From contig CM073765.1 in NCBI GenBank assembly GCA_037127475.1, positions 71,996,165 to 72,060,164 on the forward strand: a stretch of DNA of 64,000 bases. Reading direction: 5' to 3'. A program made the position numbers and the translations under genes. The DNA is from Arma custos. Taxonomy: Eukaryota > Arthropoda > Insecta > Hemiptera > Pentatomidae. The notes under the pieces are model-generated. The model did no database searches, was not told where the DNA came from, and saw only the letters and a list, made by a program, of their open reading frames with translations. How positions within the stretch are numbered: position 1 is the first letter of the stretch; every line of letters begins with the position of its first letter. Shown here piece by piece: positions 30,865-38,940 of this stretch.

Positions 30865-31572
30865 ATGAGCTATACAGTATCGTTTACGGGAAATTCTAGT
30901 GTTCTTCATGCAAACTTTTTACCTCCGCTGGAATTAGGCTCAAGTTATACAGTTGGTTTATTATCTTTTGACACATACAATACTATTCCGAATATAAGAA
31001 AGGATGTTAACGATAAGTTTTATTTTGGAAATTCGACGATCCAGATACCTGAAGGATCGTATGATATCGATGCACTAAATTCTTTTCTTCGCGAAGAAAT
31101 TGCTCACCAGGAACCTGGTGCGGGGTTTATGCTGCGAGGAAATCAGAATACTTTAAAGGCTGAACTTAGAACAACGAAGCCGGTCTACTTCAACTTCCCC
31201 GACAAGCCCCATTCTATTGGTCCACTGTTGGGTTTTCATCGTCCAAATCATGTCATCAACCCAGTGCATCGGTACAGCGAATCGGATGGTATTGTGAAAA
31301 TTCTTTCTGTAAACACTATTTCGATTCATTGTAACATCGCAGTAGGGTCTTATGTCAATGGAGATCCGGATCATAGCATACACCAATTCTTTCCGGCTGT
31401 AGAACCAGGATATAAAATAATAGAAACCCCGAATCCTGTCATTTACTTTCCTACTAACGTGAGGACTGTTGACAATATTACCGTTCGGTTAGTGGATCAA
31501 GACGGAGAACTTATTGACTTTAGGGGAGAAACTGTTACATTGAGAATACATTTGAAGAAAAATGGGGATTGA
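30865..31572 (+). CDS. Penton-like minor capsid protein
   Basis: The 235-residue product is mostly beta-strand in character, opening MSYTVSFTGNSS and containing LPPLELGSSYTVGLLSFDTYN, a segment type typical of the Polinton/adintovirus minor capsid (single jelly-roll) protein at capsid vertices. It starts 12 bases after the protease stop and precedes the major capsid gene by about 160 bp, the standard order. There is no signal peptide or membrane segment. Assignment rests on that motif, length and position. Confidence 0.85.
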   Translation: MSYTVSFTGNSSVLHANFLPPLELGSSYTVGLLSFDTYNTIPNIRKDVNDKFYFGNSTIQIPEGSYDIDALNSFLREEIAHQEPGAGFMLRGNQNTLKAELRTTKPVYFNFPDKPHSIGPLLGFHRPNHVINPVHRYSESDGIVKILSVNTISIHCNIAVGSYVNGDPDHSIHQFFPAVEPGYKIIETPNPVIYFPTNVRTVDNITVRLVDQDGELIDFRGETVTLRIHLKKNGD

Positions 31573-31579
31573 TTTTACG

Positions 31580-31735
31580 ATGGATGGTGTCCAGAATAAT
31601 AGTGTAGCTCGTTATAAAAGGAGAGAGCAAGCCATGTTAAGAATTAGTAATCCTAAATTGACGAGACAGTTAACAAATGCAAACGCTAACTTTTTGAAAC
31701 AGTGCGGTTTTCGGTTACAAAATAAGAAAAAATGA
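31580..31735 (+). CDS. 51-residue basic peptide overlapping the MCP start
   Basis: This ATG-initiated frame of 51 codons sits in the gap between penton and major capsid genes, and its stop overlaps the next start as ATGA. The product is strongly basic (Arg/Lys at about a quarter of positions; YKRREQ, LTRQL, ending NKKK) with no hydrophobic segment. Position and charge would suit a DNA-condensing core peptide. The overlapping stop/start argues it is real rather than chance. No family is recognised. Confidence 0.6.
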   Translation: MDGVQNNSVARYKRREQAMLRISNPKLTRQLTNANANFLKQCGFRLQNKKK

Positions 31736-32949
31736 ATAACATACTCAACATTACATCAGATATAAAATTTGATGATTCCCTTACGCAATTCCAGTATCAT
31801 TCACATCAGCCGTATGCGGGGAACACCTTTAACAGGTCCGACGAAATCAGAATACCTATACATCAACAAGATGTCTACACGTTTCCTTCATTAAGTTATG
31901 TTTATCTTGAAGGACGAATTTTAAAAAAAGATGGTACTCCTGGAGCTACTTCAAAATTGACTAATAACGCATTTGCGTTTTTGTTTGACGAGATTAGATA
32001 TGAATTGAATGGCATTGAAGTTGATAGAGTGAGAAATCCTGGAATAACTACAACGCTTAAAGGTCATGCATCATTTTCACCTACTCATGTCAAAGGGCTA
32101 GAAAATGCGGGATGGACGATGCCCGGTGTTAACAATACTCTTTCCTTAGACAAAAACGGATTTTTCAGCGCATGCCTGCCCCTGGATATTCTTTTAGGAA
32201 TATGTGAGGACTATAGAAAAATTTTAATAAATCTTAAGCAGGAACTCGTTTTGATTCGATCTAGTACGGACTTGAACTGTGTGAAGGGTAACGATGATAA
32301 CGTCCAAATAAAATTGGACAAAGTGGTTTGGAGGATGCCTCATATTCGTGTTTCTGATCAAGAACGTCTTAGATTGCTGAAGATGGTTGACAAAAACAAG
32401 GTCATATCAATTCCGTTTCGATCATGGGATCTTTACGAATACCCTAGTTTGCCTGCAACACAGCAGGAAAATTGGACTGTCAAAACATCGACAAATTTAG
32501 AAAAGCCGCGGTATGTTATTATCGCATTCCAGACTGATCGAACGAGAAACGCTACCAAAGACAGCAGTCAGTTTGATAGTTGCAAATTGAAAAATTTGAA
32601 ACTCTATCTGAATAGCGAACAATATCCTTATGACGATTTGAATTTAGATTTTGCACAAGGAAAAGTGGCTCTCCTCTACGAAATGTATGTAGAGTTTCAA
32701 GAGAGTTATTATAATAGGAGACATTCTCAGCCTCTACTGTCACGATCTGATTTTGAGACATTCGCACCTATAGCCATCATAGATTGTTCTAAACAATCTG
32801 AAGCAATAAAAAGTACGACTATTGATATTCGTGTATTACTAGAGGCGAGTGAGAACTTTCCGCCAAATACTAAGGCATACTGTCTTATTCTTCACGATAA
32901 AATTGTAGAATATGAGGTGGGAACCGGTTTGGTCCGTAAAATGTACTGA
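31732..32949 (+). CDS. Major capsid protein (double jelly-roll type)
   Basis: The 405-residue product is the hexon-equivalent of Polintons, the family often annotated in animal genomes as F54H12.2-like. The N-terminus (IKFDDSLTQFQYHSHQP), the DEIRYELNGIEVDR segment near residues 86-100 and the beta-rich C-terminal half fit the family in length and layout. Fold assignment as a double jelly roll is from family knowledge. The start overlaps the stop of the 51-residue peptide by ATGA. No internal stop or frameshift is seen, so a complete capsid module is present. Confidence 0.92.
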   Translation: MNNILNITSDIKFDDSLTQFQYHSHQPYAGNTFNRSDEIRIPIHQQDVYTFPSLSYVYLEGRILKKDGTPGATSKLTNNAFAFLFDEIRYELNGIEVDRVRNPGITTTLKGHASFSPTHVKGLENAGWTMPGVNNTLSLDKNGFFSACLPLDILLGICEDYRKILINLKQELVLIRSSTDLNCVKGNDDNVQIKLDKVVWRMPHIRVSDQERLRLLKMVDKNKVISIPFRSWDLYEYPSLPATQQENWTVKTSTNLEKPRYVIIAFQTDRTRNATKDSSQFDSCKLKNLKLYLNSEQYPYDDLNLDFAQGKVALLYEMYVEFQESYYNRRHSQPLLSRSDFETFAPIAIIDCSKQSEAIKSTTIDIRVLLEASENFPPNTKAYCLILHDKIVEYEVGTGLVRKMY

Positions 32950-32958
32950 AACAACATG

Positions 32959-32966
32959 TATATATA
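32959..32966 (+). promoter_or_regulatory. TATA element for accessory gene
   Basis: TATATATA followed by GAGCTTAGATCG lies 60 bases before the ATG at 33026 in the short MCP-accessory spacer. It is a plausible separate promoter for the nuclease-like/BIR gene. Confidence 0.45.
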
Positions 32967-33025
32967 GAGCTTAGATCGACTGCAAAAAATATCACTTCAC
33001 CGTAGGACATTGACTGAAGCATATA

Positions 33026-33715
33026 ATGCGTTCGGCGGTCATTGATTTTCAGGGCTATCGCTCGGCTTCTAATTCATTGATCGTTAAAGAACTATCTGTA
33101 ATCTCCATCAGCCATGGTTCATCGTGGCATTGGTTTTTCAAACCACCTCGAGATGTCGGAGAAGTGGGTGAGTCGAAAACAAATCTTTGGGTAAAGAAAC
33201 ATATTCACGGACTGGAATGGAACTATGGTGATGTACCATATGAGGATATGAGATATTTCTTACTATCCATCACGGAAGACTATGACACATTATGGGGAAA
33301 AGGAATGGAAAAATGCAATTTCATAGAAGAACTTATCGATAAACCAGTCTACGATCTTCATGATTTCGGCTGTCCAAACTTGAAAATTTTAGAAAATGAT
33401 AAGATTGCATGTAGTTTTCATTTGAACACTTCCTTTGTCTGCTCATTAAATCAAGCCCATCGATTGGCTGCATGGGTCAGAAAAAATTCTGAGGCTTTAA
33501 ATTTCAATAAAGAAGAGGTACGTAAGCAATCATTTAGAAACATTGACTCGCCTCATCATCTGCTGTCGTTTGCAGGATTTATACGCGGAGTCAAGGATAG
33601 TGTTAAATGTGTATACTGCGGACTGGTCTATGATTCCAAATCACTAATCAATCCTCTCAAGTACCATAAGGCGAGTCGTCCTCAGTGTTTGTGGTTTGAA
33701 AAGGAGTATTTATAA
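33026..33715 (+). CDS. Possible RNase H/DnaQ-fold domain fused to divergent BIR zinc finger
   Basis: The 229-residue product has two parts. Residues 1-150 open VIDFQGYRS, pass LHD/EWN-type segments (HGLEWNYGDV, 61-70) and VYDLHDFGCPNL (108-119). This layout resembles a domain scattered through invertebrate mobile elements and suggestive of a DnaQ/RNase H-like nuclease fold; the usual first-motif Glu is Gln here, so activity is doubtful. Residues 165-225 form a BIR-like zinc finger: QSFRN, AGF (183-185), C195, C198, H214, C221. One residue fewer than usual separates C198 from H214, and the usual Trp and DDP are absent. BIR domains bind caspases or related proteins, so host cell-death control is a fair guess. 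The first-domain fold is inference. Confidence 0.72.
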   Translation: MRSAVIDFQGYRSASNSLIVKELSVISISHGSSWHWFFKPPRDVGEVGESKTNLWVKKHIHGLEWNYGDVPYEDMRYFLLSITEDYDTLWGKGMEKCNFIEELIDKPVYDLHDFGCPNLKILENDKIACSFHLNTSFVCSLNQAHRLAAWVRKNSEALNFNKEEVRKQSFRNIDSPHHLLSFAGFIRGVKDSVKCVYCGLVYDSKSLINPLKYHKASRPQCLWFEKEYL

Positions 33716-33748
33716 AAATGACAGGAAGGACCTTGTATCACTTTGATA

Positions 33749-33970
33749 ATGGACAGAATGGAGGCTGTAATACGTCGCTTGGGAGAAGAAGGCATAGAAA
33801 CTCTAACTACTGAAGAATTGAGAATTTTACCCCGCTCGTTGCTTTTGTACGTTTTGGACTGTACATTGGATTATATCTGGGACAACTTACCTGAGGAATG
33901 GCAACATGACGAGGAATTTATCCAGAAACGAAGACTTTCCTACATTGATGAAGACTCTACTTATTATTAA
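33749..33970 (+). CDS. Small acidic protein, unknown
   Basis: The 73-residue product starts at ATG 33749 (MDRMEAVIRR). It looks helical, with a central LPRSLLLYVLDCTLDYIW hydrophobic face and an acidic C-terminal third. There is no signal peptide or known motif. It follows the nuclease-like/BIR gene by 33 bases, and a polyadenylation signal lies 60 bases after its stop, so the two genes are probably one transcript. A 31-codon frame begins at 33718 in another frame. The function is unknown. Confidence 0.6.
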   Translation: MDRMEAVIRRLGEEGIETLTTEELRILPRSLLLYVLDCTLDYIWDNLPEEWQHDEEFIQKRRLSYIDEDSTYY

Positions 33971-34029
33971 TTGTACTATATGTATTTTTGAAATTTTGTT
34001 TTATTTGTTTACATTATTTTATTGTTATG

Positions 34030-34035
34030 AATAAA
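34030..34035 (+). terminator. Polyadenylation signal, rightward genes
   Basis: AATAAA lies downstream of the last rightward gene in a short AT-rich convergent spacer. Confidence 0.6.
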
Positions 34036-34178
34036 CAATGCACATTTTATAAGTTGGTTTATTATTTTATTATACCTTATTTTTTTTTTTAATTTATAGG
34101 AAGGGTGTTGGGTAAAAATAAATGCAACGAAATATAGAAAACAATTATATATTTTTTCATATCGATACAATTACACTT

Positions 34179-34184
34179 TTTATT
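34179..34184 (-). terminator. Polyadenylation signal, right-end leftward genes
   Basis: TTTATT reads as AATAAA on the minus strand, just past the stop of the 189-residue gene. It lies tail-to-tail with the plus-strand signal at 34030. Confidence 0.55.
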
Positions 34185-34187
34185 CCA

Positions 34188-34757
34188 TTAATTATTATTA
34201 CATATATCGTTAAGTTCGTTTAAATTATAAAAAAGGGTATTGGTATTAATACTAAAATCAATCGGCACACATTCCGCAGGTTCGGTGAGTTGACATTTTT
34301 CATTTTTCTGGTATAGATCGACCATCTTGGTTATCAAGACCAGCGAGTCATTGATTTTCTTAATGTTCGTACATAGCTTAGTCGTTTCTATCCTGTTAAA
34401 ACATGCTGAAACAGACTCAAGAGTCGATGGACTTTGGTTAAACATTGATAAACAATGAAAAACCTGTTCTATTTTCATTACTCTGTTTCTACCCCTCGTA
34501 GAATATAAACAAAGTACATTTTTACATCTTACTCGCTCATCGGCATCCACCTTCTTGTTACGTCTGTTTTGTAATAGAGACAGCATCCTAGGAATCTGCG
34601 CTTCAACGAATTTCCACTCTTCTGCATCCATATAAACAACTGTTTTCTTATCCATAACGGCGATTGTAGGCACATAATCGCACACACCGACTCGAACTAG
34701 TTTGCTCCTAGTTATGGGATAATCAGTTACTAATTCCAATCGACGTGAAACAACCAT
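34188..34757 (-). CDS. Unknown 189-residue Polinton protein
   Basis: The product has a short beta-like N-terminal part (MVVSRRLELVTDY; YVPTIAVMDKKTVVYMDAEEW), a basic loop (LLQNRRNKKVDADERVRCK), then a helical C-terminal half with paired Cys residues spread along it. The cysteines do not form a clear zinc-finger spacing. There is no transmembrane or signal segment and no DDE, HNH, GIY-YIG or tyrosine-recombinase motif that I can see. It is the last gene of the right-end leftward group behind the BIR gene and the 50-codon frame. I do not recognise it. Confidence 0.75.
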   Translation of the reverse strand: MVVSRRLELVTDYPITRSKLVRVGVCDYVPTIAVMDKKTVVYMDAEEWKFVEAQIPRMLSLLQNRRNKKVDADERVRCKNVLCLYSTRGRNRVMKIEQVFHCLSMFNQSPSTLESVSACFNRIETTKLCTNIKKINDSLVLITKMVDLYQKNEKCQLTEPAECVPIDFSINTNTLFYNLNELNDICNNN

Positions 34758-34790
34758 CTCGCAAGGCTACAACGTCGACACTGAGAGATT

Positions 34791-34943
34791 TTAAACGTTG
34801 GAGGTGGGAAGATGAAGTTTTTCTAAATTTTTTATTAAATGATTTATCTCTAATTTTTTTTCATACAATGATATCCAGTTTTTCAAGTCGTTGAGTTGAC
34901 GTAGAAAAATACATAGTCTCCTGCGAGTATCAGCAACATCCAT
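34791..34943 (-). CDS. 50-residue leucine-rich small protein overlapping the BIR gene
   Basis: This frame of 50 codons starts ATGGATG at 34943, overlapping the last codons of the BIR gene by 14 bases, and stops 33 bases before the 189-residue gene. The product (MDVADTRRRL, then repeated Leu/Ile at about seven-residue spacing with Lys/Glu between) would form an amphipathic or coiled-coil helix. The tight packing between two same-strand genes supports it, but it is short and of unknown family. Confidence 0.5.
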   Translation of the reverse strand: MDVADTRRRLCIFLRQLNDLKNWISLYEKKLEINHLIKNLEKLHLPTSNV

Positions 34944-35247
34944 ATCTTTTTTCTTCTTCACCATCAATTACATCACCTATTTTTAACGGCAAGCTTTCCA
35001 GTTGATCCAAATACTTGATAAATGCACAATTTTCAGACCATTTCTTATGATCTAATAAAGGATCGTCAAACTCTTCCCATTCGTGCACTATTACTCCGCA
35101 AAATGGACACCTTGTTCGGTCAGAGACTTTTAAATAATAAAATCCCGCAGACGCTAACCTCAAAGGACTCACTGGTGACGTCCAGCCGACAAATGTCGAC
35201 AGACGGTCTTTCTCATACCTCAAGTTCCTACTTGTCAAACGTCCCAT
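34930..35247 (-). CDS. IAP-like protein with one canonical BIR domain
   Basis: The 105-residue product is almost entirely one BIR domain. It has R16/F19 at the start of the fold, LASAGFYYL (31-39) and zinc ligands C47, C50, H67 and C74 with classical spacing. The HEW and DDP signature residues (55-57, 61-63) are also present. A short acidic tail ends in Cys-Cys. There is no RING finger, so ubiquitin ligation is not expected. BIR proteins of viruses and insects block caspases or their activators, so the likely role is keeping the host cell alive during replication. It is the first gene of the right-end leftward group, next to the TIR. Confidence 0.93.
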   Translation of the reverse strand: MGRLTSRNLRYEKDRLSTFVGWTSPVSPLRLASAGFYYLKVSDRTRCPFCGVIVHEWEEFDDPLLDHKKWSENCAFIKYLDQLESLPLKIGDVIDGEEEKRYGCC

Positions 35248-35284
35248 GATAAACTAACAAGTAAGGGCAATTGACGAAGGAGCA

Positions 35285-35292
35285 AATTTATA
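35285..35292 (-). promoter_or_regulatory. TATA element for the BIR gene
   Basis: TATAAATT on the minus strand lies 38-45 bases upstream of the BIR start codon. Confidence 0.5.
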
Positions 35293-35484
35293 ATTACCTC
35301 GACACCCTGCGACGAACGGGTATGCATTAGCTCATTAAACTAAAACATGACCCCCTCGAAGCGACGATCTCACAGGCCGACAACCAGTTCACGTACAGGG
35401 TTCTATACCCCCACATCAATGTAAACAAAATACCCTAAGACACGGGAATACTTGTCAATGCGGCAGTAAATATACAAGGATAAG
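35293..35484. other. Right subterminal spacer
   Basis: These 190 bases of mixed composition lie between the BIR promoter and the inner edge of the right TIR. No gene is seen. Confidence 0.5.
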
Positions 35485-35942
35485 TGTTTTTTCTTTTAAT
35501 GAAATTACGTCACACCCATCTCACAAGACCGGTACAAAGTTCAATCACCCCCACCATTGCAAACAAATGCACCAGGTTCATGCTCTGACGTCACACGGTC
35601 AATGCCCCGTTACGTCACAAGGTTATTTACACTCCTACTACAACTCAAATGTAAACAAAGCGACGTTGTTTTTCTTTTAATGAAATTACGTCACACCCAT
35701 CTCACAAGACCGGTACAAAGTTCAATCACCCCCACCATTGCAAACAAATGCACCAGGTTCATGCTCTGACGTCACACGGTCAATGCCCCGTTACGTCATA
35801 AGGTTATTTACACTCCTACTACAACTCAAATGTAAACAAAGCGACGATGTTTTTTCTTTTAATGAAATTACGTCACACCCATCTCACAAGACCGGTACAA
35901 AGTTCAATCACCCCCACCATTGCAAACAAATGCACCAGGTTA
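35485..35942. repeat. Tandem ~181-bp units inside right TIR
   Basis: TCACAAGACCGGTACAAAG recurs at about 35521, 35702 and 35884, a period of 181-182 bp. The first copy has lost its outer neighbour and abuts unique DNA at about 35484. Confidence 0.87.
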
Positions 35943-36007
35943 ACTACCGATGATAAATTATAAACCACTTAAAGCAGCCCTCAAGGTGATCTCACAGACG
36001 AAACCGG

Positions 36008-36021
36008 CCGCGTCGACGCGG
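36008..36021. promoter_or_regulatory. 14-bp GC palindrome in right TIR
   Basis: CCGCGTCGACGCGG, identical to the left-arm copy at 22740-22753. Confidence 0.55.
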
Positions 36022-36209
36022 AAGTAAACAAATATAAGACCAGACGTCATCAAAGGTCAAACCACCCCATGAATGAAACGCAATGTAAACAAATGCGACG
36101 TTGCCAGATCTAATAAATTCCTTACACTGTTGCCACATTGTGCACACAAACACCAGCCACTAGCCCAAGGTCACCCCCTCCCGCCCTCACTAATCACCCC
36201 CCCGCCCTA

Positions 36210-36228
36210 CAATGACCTTAGGTCATTG
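36210..36228. promoter_or_regulatory. 19-bp palindrome near right tip
   Basis: This is the right-arm copy of the palindrome at 22533-22551, lying about 35 bp from the element end, as on the left. Confidence 0.6.
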
Positions 36229-36262
36229 ACCCCGTTTGCACAATCCGTCGTTTCCAACTACT

Positions 36263-36268
36263 ACCTTT
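36263..36268. repeat. Polinton target-site duplication, right copy
   Basis: ACCTTT follows the terminal CT of the right inverted repeat and matches 22493-22498 exactly. Confidence 0.93.
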
Positions 36269-37391
36269 ATTAAAATAATACCAATTTCATTTATGCAATA
36301 ACAAGAGAAAAGGGAAAACTCTAGTTATATTATTTTCTTTTTCAAGAAATAGGTAGGAACTCAATTTTACTAAAATATTTCAAATGAAAAAACAAATTAA
36401 ACCTTCCCCAAACCCCATTTCATGATTAAATTCCATTGACAATTTTAATAAGATGAAAAAATGAGATATAGAGACTCTAGTCAGGTAATGAATGATATTT
36501 GATTCATCAAACCACATTTAAAAAAATATATTCCTTTAAGCCACAATTTAATTATATTCACTACATTTCTAATTCTTAATATTTTTTGCTAAGCATTTTA
36601 TCATCTAAAACATTTGGGGAGATTAATAAAGCAGTTTTTTTATAATATTAAAAATCGGATATTAAATAAGTCTTTATTAAAAAAATGAAACAGCCTATTG
36701 TGATGCTTATAACTTTAAAATGTACAATATAATATAATGTTTAAATGTTATAAAAAATCATAAATAATTATAAAAAAGGATAATTGGAAATCACTGAGAG
36801 AACAATATAAAGGAAAATTCTATGACCGCTAGAACATTGCATTAAACAGGAGGCCCACACTGCAACTGCAAAAATAAAGACAGAATAAAAAAAATCAGTT
36901 GTAAGGACAACTAAGAAGGATGAATCCTAGCAAAATGACCAAAAAAATTATCTTAAAAAATGAAAATGGTCAACACATAGATCAAGGAGGCAGAAAAAGA
37001 CATGGAACAGCTCGAGGTCTCTCCGGATGGCGTTGAAAGACGTTCTTCACTTAGTAAGGAGTTTCAGGATGCTCAAGGCTTTCAAGAAATAATAAAAATA
37101 AAAACAGGGGCATTATGGAAAATAGAAGATAAACAAAAACGCAGGGAATGAGTAAAGGAGAAATGGAAGATCAGAAATATGCGTAATTCATAGTGGCTCA
37201 GTCTAAAAAAAATGTCGAAAAAATCATTGGTCTAGAATAAATAATTAATTCAATGAATTTTGTTAGTAAAACGAGAAATGTATTTCTTGAAATGTCAAAA
37301 TAAGGCATTGTAACACCGTCTTAAAAACGGAATGCCTCTCGATGAACTAAAATAGAAGTACTGGAAAGAAGAATTCGAAGGAAAATCATGG
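36269..37391. other. AT-rich non-coding DNA, partly LINE-derived
   Basis: No intact gene. The Lys-rich stretch from about 36960 is probably the broken upstream part of the LINE fragment at 37392. Confidence 0.4.
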
Positions 37392-37739
37392 ATGAGTTTC
37401 AAACTGAAGACGAATGGAAACTACGAAATAACGAACAAATCTACCAGAAAGTTAAAAGAATCTCGGTTGTTATGGGAAAGGCTGACATTCAGCGGGCATT
37501 TATACAGTATCAATAAGTATGGATTGTACAAGCAGACATTCGACTATCTCTGTAAGAAGAAGAACATTATAACAGGGCCTAAAGAAGTAAATAAAGACAA
37601 TATCTCATCGCTTCAGATATTAGAAACAAGATCATTTAAGAGCGAAATGAAAAATCATCAAAATCAGATAGTTATCAAACGGTGGACGGCTTGTAAGAGA
37701 AATATATTTTTAATGAGATATTTAACAGATATAACATGA
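37392..37739 (+). pseudogene. LINE reverse-transcriptase C-terminal fragment
   Basis: The 115-codon frame contains ERLTFSGHLYSINKYGLYKQ, FDYLCKKK and GPKEVNKDNI. This follows the insect LINE C-terminal pattern of a GH(L/I)-x-R motif, a KQ(I/T)FD segment, then a (F/P)KEV.KD segment. There is no catalytic domain and the upstream sequence is broken, so it is a relic. Confidence 0.6.
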
Positions 37740-38294
37740 TATTCAAGAAATATAAAAGATACATTCTTATGAAACTAACTAGGTGACTTATTGACTATTG
37801 ACTATCATTACGACTTATTTACTATGGACTACATCTAACTTAGAGACTACTCTCTTACATACTATAAACTATATGTTACATCTCTACTCTCTACTCTTCT
37901 ACCTTCTACCTTTTATCCTAATCATAGAGTTATTATATATACGTGTAAAATAAGAGGGGAGGAAAAGGAAGTTTACATTGATGAAAATACAGAAGCATTG
38001 ATGAAACTTTTATTAAGCAAGTTGCTTAAAGCCATTGACCGGTAACTGGATGAAGAAAGGCCAAAGAAGGCTGGAAAAAGCTGGACAGAGGATCAAAAGA
38101 AAAATACCAGTGAACGCATGAAGGAATAATGGAGACAGAGAAAACTTCAACAGAGGAAAGGAAAGAAGTTAAGTTGTAACGTGATCCAAAGCGGTCTATT
38201 CGAAAAATAGCGTTGATGACCGATGCAGTTTTTACGATTAAACCTTCATAGCATAGCTAATTATGCAACTTTATATATTTATCTATCTATCTAT
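37740..38294. other. Non-coding DNA
   Basis: At 38040-38170 a broken frame reads like a Lys/Arg-rich LINE or zinc-finger tail (ERPKKAGKSWTEDQKK). CTATCTATC repeats lie near 38280. Confidence 0.35.
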
Positions 38295-38465
38295 CAGATG
38301 AAGGATCTTCTTGACTTCAGGATGTTCAAAACATGGTAGAGACTGTTAGTTTTCTAAGAAAACATTTCGCAGGGAGGTAATTTCACGCTCAAACACTAGG
38401 TCTTTCTCCCAATTAAGGGTTGCTAACTTTATAAAGGCTGGTGTCCATATAAATATCCAGACCTA
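38295..38465 (-). repeat. SINE-A copy
   Basis: ACATGGTAGAGACTGTTAG, GCAGGGAGGTAATTTCACGC, CCCAATTAAGGGTTGC and TTTATAAAGGCTGG appear in reversed-SINE order. Confidence 0.75.
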
Positions 38466-38940
38466 TCTAGCTTCCTACATTGGCTAAAAGTTATCTTGTA
38501 CCTACATTCATCAGAAACCAAACGTTATAATTAGAAGGAAGAATCTAAATTGGCTGCCTCGATTTAGTCCCAAATAGAGGTTTATTACAAATCCCTCAAA
38601 GTGGGGCCGACTTAAGCATCGCTTTGACCTGAACTTAATGTTAATTAATTGACACTTTAATGAGAGCATTACACAATTAACGTTACGGCTGGTGGGATCT
38701 CCGACGCAAATGTCGACATACAGTAGATACAAGCTTCACTGAGGGCTTCAAATATTTTTAAAAGTTCGTTTAAATTGAATATTTCAAATATTGATAACTC
38801 ATTTTAGTAAAAATAAATATATAATATAAATATATATAATAAAAAAATTGTATCGGCATCGAGCCTTCGGGTTCGCTAAGCCTTATTAGTATTTGGCATA
38901 ACAATCCTATCTATCAAGAAATTGTAACATTATATCTACT
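38466..38940. other. Non-coding DNA
   Basis: A 73-codon minus frame has no recognisable features. The last 150 bases are AT-rich. Confidence 0.4.

Larger units (their letters stand above)
22499..36262. mobile_element. Complete Polinton/Maverick (adintovirus-like) element
   Basis: The element is bounded by terminal inverted repeats that start AG and end CT, and is flanked on both sides by ACCTTT, the 6-bp duplication length typical of Polintons. It encodes protein-primed polymerase B, FtsK/HerA-type packaging ATPase, adenain-like protease, penton-like protein and double-jelly-roll-type major capsid protein, all without internal stops. Accessory genes include two BIR-containing proteins and a phospholipase A2 domain. 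No rve integrase is seen. The intact frames, matching arms and perfect duplication suggest a recent insertion or an endogenised virus still able to make its proteins (inference). Gene order is two blocks diverging from about 29.7 kb plus a right-end accessory region. Confidence 0.95.
35485..36262 (-). repeat. Polinton right terminal inverted repeat
   Basis: This is the inverted counterpart of 22499-23176, but it carries three starts of the ~181-bp inner unit (near 35485, 35664 and 35846) against two on the left, so the arms differ in length by roughly 100 bp through repeat number. The outermost ~330 bp are essentially identical to the left arm. Confidence 0.92.
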
